Shown here one piece after another: positions 39,142-48,110 of a stretch of 64,000 nucleotides of DNA. The notes under the pieces were generated by a model that saw only the letters and a list, made by a program, of their open reading frames with translations, was not told where the DNA came from and ran no database searches. Both the position numbers and the translations under genes were made by a program. Origin of the DNA: Marivita sp. S6314 (GTDB lineage Bacteria; Pseudomonadota; Alphaproteobacteria; Rhodobacterales; Rhodobacteraceae); assembly GCF_023015985.1 (NCBI RefSeq), contig NZ_JALKAO010000003.1, positions 124,001 to 188,000 on the forward strand, written 5' to 3'. Each line of letters opens with the position of its first letter. Position 1 is the stretch's first letter.

Positions 39142-39666
39142 ATGCCGCGCACATTGATTATACTGGCACTTGTGGCGCTGACCGCATGCGGAACACGTCA
39201 AGATACGGCAGACCGTGACACGGGCTTGCGCCAATTGCGCAATCCGTCAGGTGCGCCGGAAGAGTTTTCAATCGTGCCTGCGAAACCGCTTCAGGCCCCG
39301 GACAGCCTGACCGAATTGCCGCAACCGACACCCGGCGGCAGCAACCGGACCGATCAGACGCCGCTGAAAGACGCTGTTGCAGCGTTGGGCGGTTCGCCCA
39401 GCCGGCTTGATCCGCAGCAGGGCATTGGTGCCGGGGATCAGGCGCTTGTGGCCCGCGCGTCGCGCTTTGGCCGTCAGCCGGGCATCCGCGAAGAACTGGC
39501 CGCCGCGGATCAGGCCTTCCGCGAACGCCGGTCGCTGTTCAATTGGCGGCTTGTGCCGACCGATACCTATAACCGGATCTATCGCAGCCAGATCCTTGAT
39601 CCCTATCGCACGCTTGAAGCGGCGCGTCGGGGCGGTGCTTTGACACCTTCCGCACCTCCGCAATAA
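39142..39666 (+). CDS. DUF3035 lipoprotein (possible BamF-type assembly subunit)
   Basis: The 174-residue protein has a lipoprotein signal with lipobox LTAC (Cys 16). The mature part matches DUF3035: RNPSGAPEEFSIVPAKPLQ, then PDSLTELPQPTPGGSNRTD, and RRSLFNWRLVPTDTYNR near the end. This family has been labelled BamF, an alphaproteobacterial accessory of the beta-barrel assembly machine, to my recollection. GGAGG precedes the ATG. It follows lspA by 58 bases and is probably in the same transcript. A palindromic cluster lies just downstream. Confidence 0.85.
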   Translation: MPRTLIILALVALTACGTRQDTADRDTGLRQLRNPSGAPEEFSIVPAKPLQAPDSLTELPQPTPGGSNRTDQTPLKDAVAALGGSPSRLDPQQGIGAGDQALVARASRFGRQPGIREELAAADQAFRERRSLFNWRLVPTDTYNRIYRSQILDPYRTLEAARRGGALTPSAPPQ

Positions 39667-39668
39667 AA

Positions 39669-39726
39669 GGCGGTTACCCACGGGTAACTCTTAACGGAAA
39701 TTAACGGTTACCCATGGGTAACCGCC
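39669..39726. repeat. Paired 16-bp palindromes forming a large inverted repeat
   Basis: GTTACCCACGGGTAAC (39673-39688, one mismatch) and GTTACCCATGGGTAAC (39707-39722, perfect) are two palindromes with centres 34 bases apart. Outer GGCG and CGCC let the whole unit fold as a 20-bp stem (19 matches). The 18-base middle holds two direct TTAACGG repeats (39691 and 39701). No T-run follows, so it is not a normal terminator. It lies 3 bases after the DUF3035 gene and about 75 bases before the M16 pair, as an operator pair would. The regulator is unknown. Confidence 0.75.
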
Positions 39727-39746
39727 TCACGAATGTGTGGGCGCGC

Positions 39747-39774
39747 TTGAAGTCGGCGTGTTGTACCGTACCTT
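39747..39774 (+). promoter_or_regulatory. Tentative promoter of the M16 peptidase pair
   Basis: TTGAAG (39747-39752), a 16-base spacer and TACCTT (39769-39774) make a modest sigma-70 match 27 bases before the M16 start. It lies just downstream of the paired palindromes, which would place them upstream of the -35. Weak evidence. Confidence 0.3.
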
Positions 39775-39800
39775 ATCTCCAAACCAAGGAGACTTTGCCG

Positions 39801-41144
39801 ATGCGTCGACTGATCGCCCTGACAGGGGCATTCCTTCTTGCAGCAGCGCCTTTGCGCGCCCAATCCATTGAAGACCAGGTCTCAACCTTCCAGCTTGAAA
39901 ACGGCATGGATGTCGTGGTGATCGAAGACCACCGCGCCCCGGCGGCGGTTCACATGGTGTGGTACCGGGCGGGATCTGCGGACGAACAACCCGGCGTGTC
40001 CGGGGTCGCGCATTTTCTTGAACACCTGTTGTTCAAGGGTACGGAAAAGCTGGAACCCGGTGAGTTCAGCGAGATTGTCAAAGCCAATGGCGGCACCGAC
40101 AATGCGTTCACCAGCTTTGATTACACCGCCTATTTCCAACGCGTCGCCGCCGACCGGCTTGGCCTGATGATGGAAATGGAGGCCGACCGGATGAAAAACA
40201 TCCAGTTGGACGGCGAGGATATCCTGACAGAGCGGGACGTCATTATCGAAGAGCGCAACCAACGGGTCGAGAACGATCCCGGATCGCTGTTCCGCGAACA
40301 AAGGATGGCCGCGCAATATCTCAACCATGCTTATGGCCGTCCGATCATCGGCTGGCGGCACGAGATGGTGACCCTTGATCTGGACGATGCCTTGGCGTTC
40401 TACAGACAGTTCTATTCGCCCAACAACGCGGTTCTTGTCGTCGCGGGTGATGTCCAGCCGGACGAGGTTCTGGCGCTGGCGCAGGAACATTACGGCCCCA
40501 TTCCCCGCAATGACGATCTGCCCGAACGCGCGCGTCCGTCCGAGCCGCCGCAGATGGGAGAACGCCGGATCACCTTCAGCGATCCGCGTGTGGCGCAACC
40601 TTACGTGATCCGGTCCTACCTTGCCCCCGAGCGTGACCCCGGTGATCAGCGCAAGGCGGCGGCGCTGACCTTGCTGGCCGAGGTTCTGGGGGGATCGCAG
40701 ACATCGGTGATGCCGCAAACGCTTCAGTTCGAAGAACAACGTTCGGTTTACAGCAGTGCGTTTTACAATGGGCTTGCGCTGGATGACACCACCTTTGGCG
40801 TCGTCAACGTGCCCGCCGAAGGGGTCAGTCTGGAAGAGGCCGAGGCCGATATGGACCGCGTTATCGCCGCGTTTATTGAAGACGGCGTTGACGAGGCGCA
40901 GCTGGAGCGGATCAAGTTCCAGATGCGCGCATCCCAGGTCTATGCCTTGGACAGTTCCAATTCGTTGGCCCGTCGCTATGGCGCGGCTTTGACATCGGGT
41001 CTGACGATTGACGACGTGCATGCGTGGCCGGACATCCTGCAATCCATAACGTCTGACGAAATCATCGCCGCAGCCAAAGACGTGTTTGACCGTGACAAAG
41101 CCGTAACCGGGTTCCTGCGCAGCGCCGAGGAGGTGACGCAATGA
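39801..41144 (+). CDS. M16 (pitrilysin-type) zinc peptidase, catalytic subunit
   Basis: The 447-residue protein has a signal peptide (RLIALTGAFLLAAAPLRA), so it acts in the periplasm. The inverted zinc motif HFLEH is at residues 71-75, with the third ligand Glu near 150 in ERDVIIEERN. M16B enzymes work as pairs of an active and an inactive protein enclosing short peptide substrates. The next gene supplies the partner and overlaps by 4 bases (ATGA). AAGGAG is 10 bases before the ATG. Substrate is unknown; relatives degrade signal or transit peptides. Confidence 0.93.
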   Translation: MRRLIALTGAFLLAAAPLRAQSIEDQVSTFQLENGMDVVVIEDHRAPAAVHMVWYRAGSADEQPGVSGVAHFLEHLLFKGTEKLEPGEFSEIVKANGGTDNAFTSFDYTAYFQRVAADRLGLMMEMEADRMKNIQLDGEDILTERDVIIEERNQRVENDPGSLFREQRMAAQYLNHAYGRPIIGWRHEMVTLDLDDALAFYRQFYSPNNAVLVVAGDVQPDEVLALAQEHYGPIPRNDDLPERARPSEPPQMGERRITFSDPRVAQPYVIRSYLAPERDPGDQRKAAALTLLAEVLGGSQTSVMPQTLQFEEQRSVYSSAFYNGLALDDTTFGVVNVPAEGVSLEEAEADMDRVIAAFIEDGVDEAQLERIKFQMRASQVYALDSSNSLARRYGAALTSGLTIDDVHAWPDILQSITSDEIIAAAKDVFDRDKAVTGFLRSAEEVTQ

Positions 41145-42466
41145 CGTTTATGACCAAGCTCTTTGCCCCGATTGCCGCAGCGGTGATGCTGGCAACGCCC
41201 CTGCGCGCCGAGATTGATATCGTCGAGGTGGAAAGCCCCGGTGGTATCAACGCGTGGCTGGTTGAAGAACATTCGATCCCGTTTGTGGCGCTTGAACTGC
41301 GCTTCAAGGGTGGGGCGTCGCTGGACCTGCCGGGCAAGCGCGGGGCGACCAACCTGATGGTGGGTCTGCTTGAAGAAGGGGCGGCCGATATGGATTCGCG
41401 CGCCTTTGCCGAAGCTGCGGAATCGCTTGCCGCCAGTTTCAGTTTCGATGTGGGCGATGACGCGGTGTCGGTGTCGGCCAAGTTTCTGACCGAGAATCAG
41501 GACGAAGCGCTGGCGCTGTTGCGCGATGCGCTGACCCAGCCGCGGTTCGATCAGGACGCGATTGACCGTGTCAGGGCGCAGGTGGTGTCGGGCGTGCGGT
41601 CGGATCAGCAGGATCCGGATTTCCTTGTGGGTCAGGCCTTTGACGCCAAGGTGTTCGGGGATCACCCTTACGGATCGGCTATCGAAGGCACTGAGGACAG
41701 CGTGACAGCGCTGACCCGCGATGATCTGGTGGCGGCTTACAAAGGGGCTCTGGCGCGGGACCGGGTCTATGTCGGTGCGGCGGGCGCGGTGTCGCCCGAA
41801 GACCTTGCCTTGATGCTTGATAAGCTGTTGGGCGATCTTCCGGCGGGAGGGTTGCCGCAAGCGCCGGATGTTGCCGTGGCCACAGAAGCCGGTGTGACGG
41901 TTGTGCCGTTCGACGTGCCGCAATCTGTTGCGATATTTGGGCACGAGGGTCTGGCACGCGACGATCCCGATTTCTTTCCGGCGTTTGTGCTGAACGAAAT
42001 TCTGGGCGGTGGCGGCTTTGAGGCGCGGCTGATGGAAGAGGTGCGAGAGAAGCGGGGCCTGACCTATGGGGTCTACAGCTACCTTGTGCCCAAGGACAAC
42101 GCCGCGCTGTATCTGGGCCGGGTGTCCAGCGCCAATGACCGCATCGCGGACGCCATTGACGTGATCCGCGAGGAATGGCGGAAGATGGCGGAAAACGGGG
42201 TCACTGCGGAAGAGCTGGAAAGCGCCAAAACCTATCTGACCGGAGCGTATCCACTGCGGTTCGACGGCAATGGTCGGATTGCGAATATCCTTGTCGGGAT
42301 GCAGATGGATGACCTGCCGGTCGACTACGTGAACACCCGCAACGACAAGGTGGCCGCGATCACGCTGGATGACATTCAGCGCGTTGCGGCGCGTGTCCTG
42401 AAACCCGATGCGCTGCATTTCGTTGTGGTGGGCCAGCCCGTGGGCTTGGACATGCCCAGCCAGTAA
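41141..42466 (+). CDS. M16 family protein, non-catalytic partner
   Basis: The 441-residue protein has a signal peptide (ending TPLRAE) and the M16 fold, but the HxxEH site is lost: the aligned stretch reads ATNLMVGLLEEG. It keeps the substrate-binding RLMEEVREKRGLTYGVYS motif of the C-terminal half, as inactive partners do. The ATG overlaps the stop of the catalytic gene, giving coupled equal synthesis. A terminator follows. Pairing is known for the family; the substrate is unknown. Confidence 0.92.
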   Translation: MTFMTKLFAPIAAAVMLATPLRAEIDIVEVESPGGINAWLVEEHSIPFVALELRFKGGASLDLPGKRGATNLMVGLLEEGAADMDSRAFAEAAESLAASFSFDVGDDAVSVSAKFLTENQDEALALLRDALTQPRFDQDAIDRVRAQVVSGVRSDQQDPDFLVGQAFDAKVFGDHPYGSAIEGTEDSVTALTRDDLVAAYKGALARDRVYVGAAGAVSPEDLALMLDKLLGDLPAGGLPQAPDVAVATEAGVTVVPFDVPQSVAIFGHEGLARDDPDFFPAFVLNEILGGGGFEARLMEEVREKRGLTYGVYSYLVPKDNAALYLGRVSSANDRIADAIDVIREEWRKMAENGVTAEELESAKTYLTGAYPLRFDGNGRIANILVGMQMDDLPVDYVNTRNDKVAAITLDDIQRVAARVLKPDALHFVVVGQPVGLDMPSQ

Positions 42467-42486
42467 ATCGTTAAGACAAATGAAAT

Positions 42487-42516
42487 AGGCCGCGCCCGAG
42501 GGTGCGGCCTTTGTTG
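42487..42516 (+). terminator. Terminator between the M16 pair and dapA
   Basis: A 10-11-bp GC-rich hairpin (42487-42510) is followed by TTTGTTGT on the plus strand. On the minus strand it is followed by ATTTCATTT. It sits between convergent stops and could serve both. Confidence 0.8.
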
Positions 42517-42544
42517 TGTCAGGGCTGTCCGAAGCGGTGGTGGA

Positions 42545-43420
42545 TCAGTTCAGCAAACCCGCGTGGCGCAGGCCGTGATCAATCGCGTCGCGTGTGGTTT
42601 GTGCCACCGGGAACAGCGGTGGCCGCATGTCCTCTTCGCACAGGCCAAGACGGCTCATGGCGTATTTCGCGCCGCAGACACCCGGCTCTGTGAAGATCCC
42701 CTGATGCAGCGGCATCAGTTTGTCCTGCAGATCGAGCGCTTTGCCAAAGTCACCGGCAAGGGTGGCGTCCTGCATTTGCGCACACAGGGCCGGGGCCACG
42801 TTCGCCGTGACCGATATCATGCCGACGCCGCCTTGCGCGTTGAACCCGTGTGCGGTTGCGTCTTCGCCGGACAGTTGAACAAAGTCCGGGCCACAGGTGA
42901 TCCGCTGCGCGCAGACGCGGGCCAGATCGCCGGTCGCGTCTTTTACCCCGATGATCCGGGGCAGCTTCGCTAATTGACCCATGGTTGCCGGGGTCATGTC
43001 CACTACCGAGCGACCGGGGATGTTGTAGATGATGATCGGTAGGGTGCAGGCATCGTGCAGCATGGTGAAATGCTGGATCAGACCGTTTTGCGTGGGCTTG
43101 TTGTAATACGGCGTGACGACAAGCCCCGCCTGGGCACCGGCCGCTTCGGCGTGTTGCAAAAAGCGGATGGCCTCGACCGTGTTGTTCGATCCGGCCCCGG
43201 CAATGACCGGGATGCGACCGGCAGCGGCGTCGACCACGCAGGTCACGACCTGTTCGTGTTCCTCGTGGCTGAGCGTCGGGCTTTCGCCGGTGGTGCCCAC
43301 GGGCACAAGGCCATGGCTGCCCTGATCCACATGCCATTCCACCAACCGTTTGAGCGCGTCAAAATCCACTGAACCGTTCTTGAACGGTGTGATCAGTGCA
43401 GGCATCGACCCTTTGAACAT
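42545..43420 (-). CDS. dapA: 4-hydroxy-tetrahydrodipicolinate synthase DapA
   Basis: DapA condenses pyruvate with aspartate semialdehyde to begin the lysine/diaminopimelate branch. The 291-residue TIM-barrel has [14 protein letters not shown] near residue 45, the Tyr in [12 protein letters not shown], and the Schiff-base Lys in [10 protein letters not shown]. The ATG at 43420 has AGGAG 7 bases upstream; a GTG two codons earlier is too close to that site. It is monocistronic and convergent with the M16 pair. dapB lies elsewhere in this window. Confidence 0.97.
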   Translation of the reverse strand: MFKGSMPALITPFKNGSVDFDALKRLVEWHVDQGSHGLVPVGTTGESPTLSHEEHEQVVTCVVDAAAGRIPVIAGAGSNNTVEAIRFLQHAEAAGAQAGLVVTPYYNKPTQNGLIQHFTMLHDACTLPIIIYNIPGRSVVDMTPATMGQLAKLPRIIGVKDATGDLARVCAQRITCGPDFVQLSGEDATAHGFNAQGGVGMISVTANVAPALCAQMQDATLAGDFGKALDLQDKLMPLHQGIFTEPGVCGAKYAMSRLGLCEEDMRPPLFPVAQTTRDAIDHGLRHAGLLN

Positions 43421-43543
43421 TGTCACGCTCCTTATTTGACGTTGTGGCGGTTCCGCCGTTGTGCCCGTCCCGCGAATGTGAGTTGAAGGTCGCGGGGGTC
43501 GGGTTATCCTTAGCGTGCCGTCTATCCTGTTTCAGTGGAGAAA

Positions 43544-45508
43544 ATGCAAGTCATGTTTCGGCCCAAAGCGATCCTGACGGTGCTCTTGCTTCTCGTCCCG
43601 TTTCTTGCCAGCGCGCAAAGCAATGACCGCCCGTTGGAGCGGGCGATGGATTTGATGCGCGAGGGCAATTGGGCCGCCGCCCAGATCGAGGCGCGGGGCG
43701 ATGGGCAGGCGGCGCTGGACGTGATCCTGTGGCATTACCTGCGTGCCGGGCAGGGATCGCCGCGCGAGATACAGGATTTCCTGTCGCGCAATCCCGATTG
43801 GCCGGGCCTGCCGTTTCTGAAGGAGAAAAGCGAAGCCGCGATGACCTCGGCCACGGCTGACGCGATCCGCGCGTTCTATGCCGATCACACGCCCGAAACC
43901 GGGGCAGGCGCGTTGTCGCTGGCGCGGGCGCATCTGGTGGCCGATGATCGCGAAACCGCGCAGGCGGTGATCCGGGAGGCCTGGTTGACGCTGAGCCTGA
44001 CCGCAGAAGAACGCGCGGCGTTTCTTGCGTCTTATGACGACGTGCTGGCGCCGCTGCATGCAGAGCGCCTAGACGCGATGCTGTGGCGGGGGTGGTCCAG
44101 CAATGCCCGTGGGATGTTGTCCTTGGTGACGGACGGGCATGCGGCGCTGGCCAATGCGCGCATGGCGCTGCGTGCCGATGCGGCGGGTGTGGATACGCTG
44201 ATCGAGGCGGTGCCCGCGACGCTAAGTGCGGATGCCGGTTTGGCCTATGAGCGGTTTGCCTGGCGCGTCAGGAAGGGCCGGACGGAAGATGCGGTCGAAT
44301 TGCTGAAAGCGCGGTCATCGTCTGCCGAAAGCCTGGGACGTCCGGAGGTCTGGGCAGGCCAACGGCGCAACCTTGTCCGACAGTTGATGCGGGCGGGAGA
44401 GCATGTGTCGGCCTATCAGATCGCCGCCAACCATCATCTGACCAGCGGGTCGCGCTTTGCCGATCTGGAGTGGTTGTCAGGATATCTGTCCTTGCGGTTC
44501 CTGAACGAACCGGCTGCCGCCGTCGGCCATTTCGAGGCGTTTCGCGGGGCAGTTGAAACACCGATTTCGCTGGGCCGCGCCGGGTATTGGCTGGGCCGTG
44601 CGCATGAGGCGCTGGGCGATGACGCAGCGGCGGCGCAGGCCTATGCGTTTGGTGCCGGGTTCCAGACGTCGTTCTACGGATTGCTCGCGGCAGAGCGGGG
44701 CGGGATTGCGCCCGATCCGCTGCTGGACGGATCAGAGATTTTCCCCGACTGGCGCGATGCGGCGTTTACCGAATCGTCGGTGTTTGAGGCCGCCATTCTG
44801 TTGCTGGACGCCGAAGAAAACGTGTTGGGCGAACGGTTTTTGACCCATCTGGCCGAATCTCTGGACCGCAGGCAGATCGGGCAGATGGGCCAGATGCTTG
44901 CGGATCTGGGTCAGGCGCATATCCAGGTCATGCTGGGCAAGCGTGCCGCGCAATACGGGTTCGAGGTGCACGCGCCTTATTACCCGCTGCACCCGATGGC
45001 GCAGGTGGAATACGCGGTGCCCACAGAGCTGGTTCTGGCCATTGCGCGCCGGGAATCCGAATTTGATCCGGGGGTTGTGTCGCCGGTGGGCGCGCGCGGG
45101 TTGATGCAGGTGATGCCCGCCACCGCGCGGGAAGTGGCCGGGTGGCTGGATGTGGAATACTCTGAGGCCAAGCTTTTGAGTGACCCGACCTATAACGCGG
45201 TGCTGGGCAGCACGTATCTTGAACGGCTGGCCGAGCAGTTCAACGGCAACGCGGTGATGATTGCGGCGGCGTATAATGCCGGTCCCAGCCGTCCGGTCCG
45301 ATGGATGGAGGATCGCGGCGATCCGCGGGACGGCGGGATGGAGATCATCGATTGGATCGAACACATCCCCTTCACCGAGACCCGGAATTACGTCATGCGG
45401 GTGACCGAAAGCCTGCCGATTTACCGCGCACGTCTGGGCAAAGACCCGCATCCGGTGCCGTTTTCGCAAGAGCTGACCGGCTCAACCCTTCTGCCGCTGA
45501 CGCCATAG
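43544..45508 (+). CDS. Soluble lytic transglycosylase (SLT domain)
   Basis: The enzyme cleaves peptidoglycan glycan strands, making 1,6-anhydromuropeptides. It is 654 residues long, with a signal peptide (AILTVLLLLVPFLASA). A long superhelical region (about 30-470) resembles the U-domain of Slt70. A C-terminal SLT domain follows, with the catalytic Glu in AIARRESEFDP and later GLMQVMPATA and AAYNAGP. The start at 43544 has GGAG at 43536; GTG 43535 and ATG 43553 are alternatives. It is divergent from dapA and overlaps the EamA-type gene tail to tail by 27 bases. Confidence 0.93.
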   Translation: MQVMFRPKAILTVLLLLVPFLASAQSNDRPLERAMDLMREGNWAAAQIEARGDGQAALDVILWHYLRAGQGSPREIQDFLSRNPDWPGLPFLKEKSEAAMTSATADAIRAFYADHTPETGAGALSLARAHLVADDRETAQAVIREAWLTLSLTAEERAAFLASYDDVLAPLHAERLDAMLWRGWSSNARGMLSLVTDGHAALANARMALRADAAGVDTLIEAVPATLSADAGLAYERFAWRVRKGRTEDAVELLKARSSSAESLGRPEVWAGQRRNLVRQLMRAGEHVSAYQIAANHHLTSGSRFADLEWLSGYLSLRFLNEPAAAVGHFEAFRGAVETPISLGRAGYWLGRAHEALGDDAAAAQAYAFGAGFQTSFYGLLAAERGGIAPDPLLDGSEIFPDWRDAAFTESSVFEAAILLLDAEENVLGERFLTHLAESLDRRQIGQMGQMLADLGQAHIQVMLGKRAAQYGFEVHAPYYPLHPMAQVEYAVPTELVLAIARRESEFDPGVVSPVGARGLMQVMPATAREVAGWLDVEYSEAKLLSDPTYNAVLGSTYLERLAEQFNGNAVMIAAAYNAGPSRPVRWMEDRGDPRDGGMEIIDWIEHIPFTETRNYVMRVTESLPIYRARLGKDPHPVPFSQELTGSTLLPLTP

Positions 45509-46348
45509 GGTGAAGAGCCCGGCGCAGACGATCAGGCTGGCCCCGATGGCCACGTTGGGTTCCATCGTCTCTCTGAATACGAGGATGCCAAGGCTGGCGG
45601 CGAAAGGCAGCTGCAGATAGGCAAACGGCTGCACGGCGCTGGCTTCGGCCACGTCGTAACATTTGATCAGCAGGTAGTGCCCGGTGGCGCCGGTCACGCA
45701 GAGCAGGCTCATCAACGCCCAGTCGGGGCCGGTCATCGGTTCCCAGAACCAGATGCCGATCAGGGTCATGAACACCGCCCCAACCGTGCCGGTCCAGAAA
45801 AAGCTCGTGGCGGCGCTGTCTTTGCGGGCGGCAAAGCGGGTGAGCAGCCCGTAGAGGGCAAACATCAGGGCGGACATGGCCGGGATAATGGCCAGCGGGG
45901 AAAACACGCCGAAGCCGGGGCGCAGGATGATCAGAATACCGATGAACCCGACGCCAATCGCCGTCCAGCGCCGCCAGCCGACCTGTTCGCCCAGGATCGG
46001 GCCCGACAGCGCGGCGATCAAGAGCGGGTAGCAGGCAAAGATCGCGTGGCTTTCGACAAGGCCCAGATAGGTGAAGGCCAGCACCATCACGCAGATCTCG
46101 CTGGCCAGCAGCAACCCCCGGAACCCTTGCAGCCACGGTTGCGTGGTGGCGGCAGCGGCGCGAAGGCCACCGGCGCGGCGACTGGCGACAAACATCACGA
46201 AGGCGGCGAAGAACCAGTAGCGGATCATCACCACCATCAGGACATTGTATTCGCTGGCGAGATGCTGGGACAGCCCGTCCTGCATCGCAAAGACAAAGGT
46301 GGTGGCCACCATCAGCCAGATGCCAAGCTTGTTGTTGGTGTCGGTCAT
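45482..46348 (-). CDS. EamA/DMT superfamily transporter
   Basis: The 288-residue protein has ten hydrophobic segments arranged as two EamA repeats, as in RhaT-like or YdcZ-type exporters of small metabolites or amino acids. The start at 46348 (MTDTNNKLGIWLMVATTFVF) overlaps the upstream MnmD-like stop as ATGA, so the two are co-translated. The earlier in-frame start lies inside that gene. Direction and substrate cannot be told from sequence. Its end overlaps the lytic transglycosylase gene. Confidence 0.88.
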   Translation of the reverse strand: MTDTNNKLGIWLMVATTFVFAMQDGLSQHLASEYNVLMVVMIRYWFFAAFVMFVASRRAGGLRAAAATTQPWLQGFRGLLLASEICVMVLAFTYLGLVESHAIFACYPLLIAALSGPILGEQVGWRRWTAIGVGFIGILIILRPGFGVFSPLAIIPAMSALMFALYGLLTRFAARKDSAATSFFWTGTVGAVFMTLIGIWFWEPMTGPDWALMSLLCVTGATGHYLLIKCYDVAEASAVQPFAYLQLPFAASLGILVFRETMEPNVAIGASLIVCAGLFTLWRQRQKG

Positions 46349-47022
46349 TCCGGGGCTTTCCGGGCAATGGTCATGTGACGTTTCCGCCCGAAACCGGGGA
46401 TGCGTTCGGGTGTCAGCCCGGCTGCCGCAAGCGCGCGGCGCACATGCCCTGCGGCGGTGTAGGTGGCGGCGGTGCCCCCTGAGGCGGTGTGCTGTCCGAC
46501 CTGCGCCAGCAAGTCGGGTTCCCAAAGCTCGGGGTTCTTGGCCGGGGAAAACCCATCAAGGAACCACGCATCCACGTCTTTCGTCAGTGTGGGAACCGTT
46601 TTGCGGGCATCGCCTTCGACAAGCGTGAAGCGCAGATCCGGAAGCGTGATGGTGCGGGCGTTCTTCTGCCAGAACGGACGAAGCTCTTCGGCCAGTGGTG
46701 CAAGATCGACAAATGCCTGCTGCGCGCGGATCATGTCGTCGGGCAACATCGGGAAGGCTTCGAAACTTGTGAAATGCAGCACCCCGGTTTGGCCGGTCTC
46801 GCGCCACAGCTGCAGGCTGGCCAGCAGGTTCAGACCGGTGCCAAACCCCAGTTCCGCGATGTGAAACCCGTCGCGGAAGCGGTCGGGCAGGCCATTGCCT
46901 GTCAGGAACACGTAACGTGTCTCGGCCAGACCATCGTCGAGCGAGAAATAAGGATCATCAAACCGGCGCGACACGGGGACATCCCCGTCGCGCCAGTCGA
47001 GGGGTTCTGGCTGGTGTTCCAT
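46345..47022 (-). CDS. mnmD: tRNA (mnm5s2U34) methyltransferase domain protein, MnmD-type
   Basis: The 225-residue protein corresponds to the N-terminal methyltransferase half of MnmC. That half makes the final methylation of 5-methylaminomethyl-2-thiouridine at the wobble base of certain tRNAs. Seen are RFDDPYFSLDDGLAETRYVF, the SAM-binding IAELGFGTGLNLLAS and DAWFLDGFSPAKNPELW, all diagnostic. The oxidoreductase half is the divergent gene next door, so the E. coli fusion is split here. The gene overlaps the EamA-type gene downstream. Confidence 0.92.
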   Translation of the reverse strand: MEHQPEPLDWRDGDVPVSRRFDDPYFSLDDGLAETRYVFLTGNGLPDRFRDGFHIAELGFGTGLNLLASLQLWRETGQTGVLHFTSFEAFPMLPDDMIRAQQAFVDLAPLAEELRPFWQKNARTITLPDLRFTLVEGDARKTVPTLTKDVDAWFLDGFSPAKNPELWEPDLLAQVGQHTASGGTAATYTAAGHVRRALAAAGLTPERIPGFGRKRHMTIARKAPE

Positions 47023-47069
47023 GGTGACATACCTTAGCGTCAGCGCGACATTGGCGAGGAGGCCGGGAA

Positions 47070-48110
47070 TTGGCAATGCCACAAATCACGGTTCGCGGTG
47101 CCGGAATTTTCGGTCTGAGCATTGCGTGGGTTCTGACGCAGCGCGGCGCGCGGGTGCAGGTGGTCGATCCGTTTGGGGCCGGGTCCGGGTCCAGCGGTGG
47201 GTTGGTCGGCGCTTTGGCCCCGCATGTGCCGGAGAACTGGAACGACAAGAAAGCGTTTCAGTTGGAGAGCCTGTTGATGGCCGAAGCCTTTTGGGCCGAG
47301 GTGCAGGAGGCCGGCGGGCTGGACGCGGGCTATGCGCGGACGGGGCGGTTGCAGCCGATTGCGGATGATCATGGGCTGTCGCTTGCCCGCGCGCGCACCG
47401 AAGGCGCGGAAACGCTCTGGCAGGGGCGCGCGGTGTGGGAGGTGGTTGCGGCGGACAGCATTGGTGGCTTTGCGCCGGACACGCCGTCAGGATTTCTGAT
47501 CCACGACACTTTGACAGCGCGGATGCATCCAAGGCAGGCCTGTGCGGCGCTTGTGGCGGCACTGTCGGCGCGCGGTGTCGAGGTTGTGGCAGAGACACCG
47601 GACGCTGGCGCGGTGATCTGGGCGACCGGATGGCGCGGGTTGTTGGCGTTGTCCGCAGAGGTTGGCAAATCCGTCGGGGCCGGGATCAAAGGCCAGTCAG
47701 CGGCGTTTCGATATGCGGCACCGGACGCGCCGCAAGTGTTTGTGGATGGGTTGCATATCGTGCCGCATGCCAATGGTACCGTGGCAATTGGATCGACCAG
47801 CGAGCGGGAGTTTGACGATCCTGTTGGGCTTGATGCGCAATGCGACGATCTGATCACGCGGGCGATTGCCGCGATGCCGGTTCTTGCGGATGCGCCTGTT
47901 GTGGACCGTTGGGCCGGGGTGCGCCCGCGCGCGCGGTCACGGGCGCCGATGCTGGGGGCGTGGCCGGGGAAACCGGGGCATTTCATCGCCAATGGCGGGT
48001 TCAAGATCGGGTTTGGCATGGCCCCGAAAGTGGCGCATGTGATGGCCGATCTGGTGCTGGACGGCGTTGATACGATCCCCGAAGGGTTCCGGGTCGAGGC
48101 GTCTATGTAA
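47070..48110 (+). CDS. mnmC: FAD-dependent oxidoreductase, MnmC C-terminal half
   Basis: The 346-residue protein is a DAO-type FAD enzyme: TVRGAGIFGLSIAWVLTQRG is the dinucleotide fold, followed by GSGSSGGLVGALAPHVP. In MnmC this half removes the carboxymethyl group from cmnm5U34 so that MnmD can methylate. The divergent MnmD-like gene, 47 bases away, makes this reading likely. AGGAGG (47057-47062) is 7 bases from a TTG at 47070 but 13 from ATG 47076, so the TTG start is plausible. The stop overlaps the MocR gene stop by 8 bases. Confidence 0.88.
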   Translation: MAMPQITVRGAGIFGLSIAWVLTQRGARVQVVDPFGAGSGSSGGLVGALAPHVPENWNDKKAFQLESLLMAEAFWAEVQEAGGLDAGYARTGRLQPIADDHGLSLARARTEGAETLWQGRAVWEVVAADSIGGFAPDTPSGFLIHDTLTARMHPRQACAALVAALSARGVEVVAETPDAGAVIWATGWRGLLALSAEVGKSVGAGIKGQSAAFRYAAPDAPQVFVDGLHIVPHANGTVAIGSTSEREFDDPVGLDAQCDDLITRAIAAMPVLADAPVVDRWAGVRPRARSRAPMLGAWPGKPGHFIANGGFKIGFGMAPKVAHVMADLVLDGVDTIPEGFRVEASM

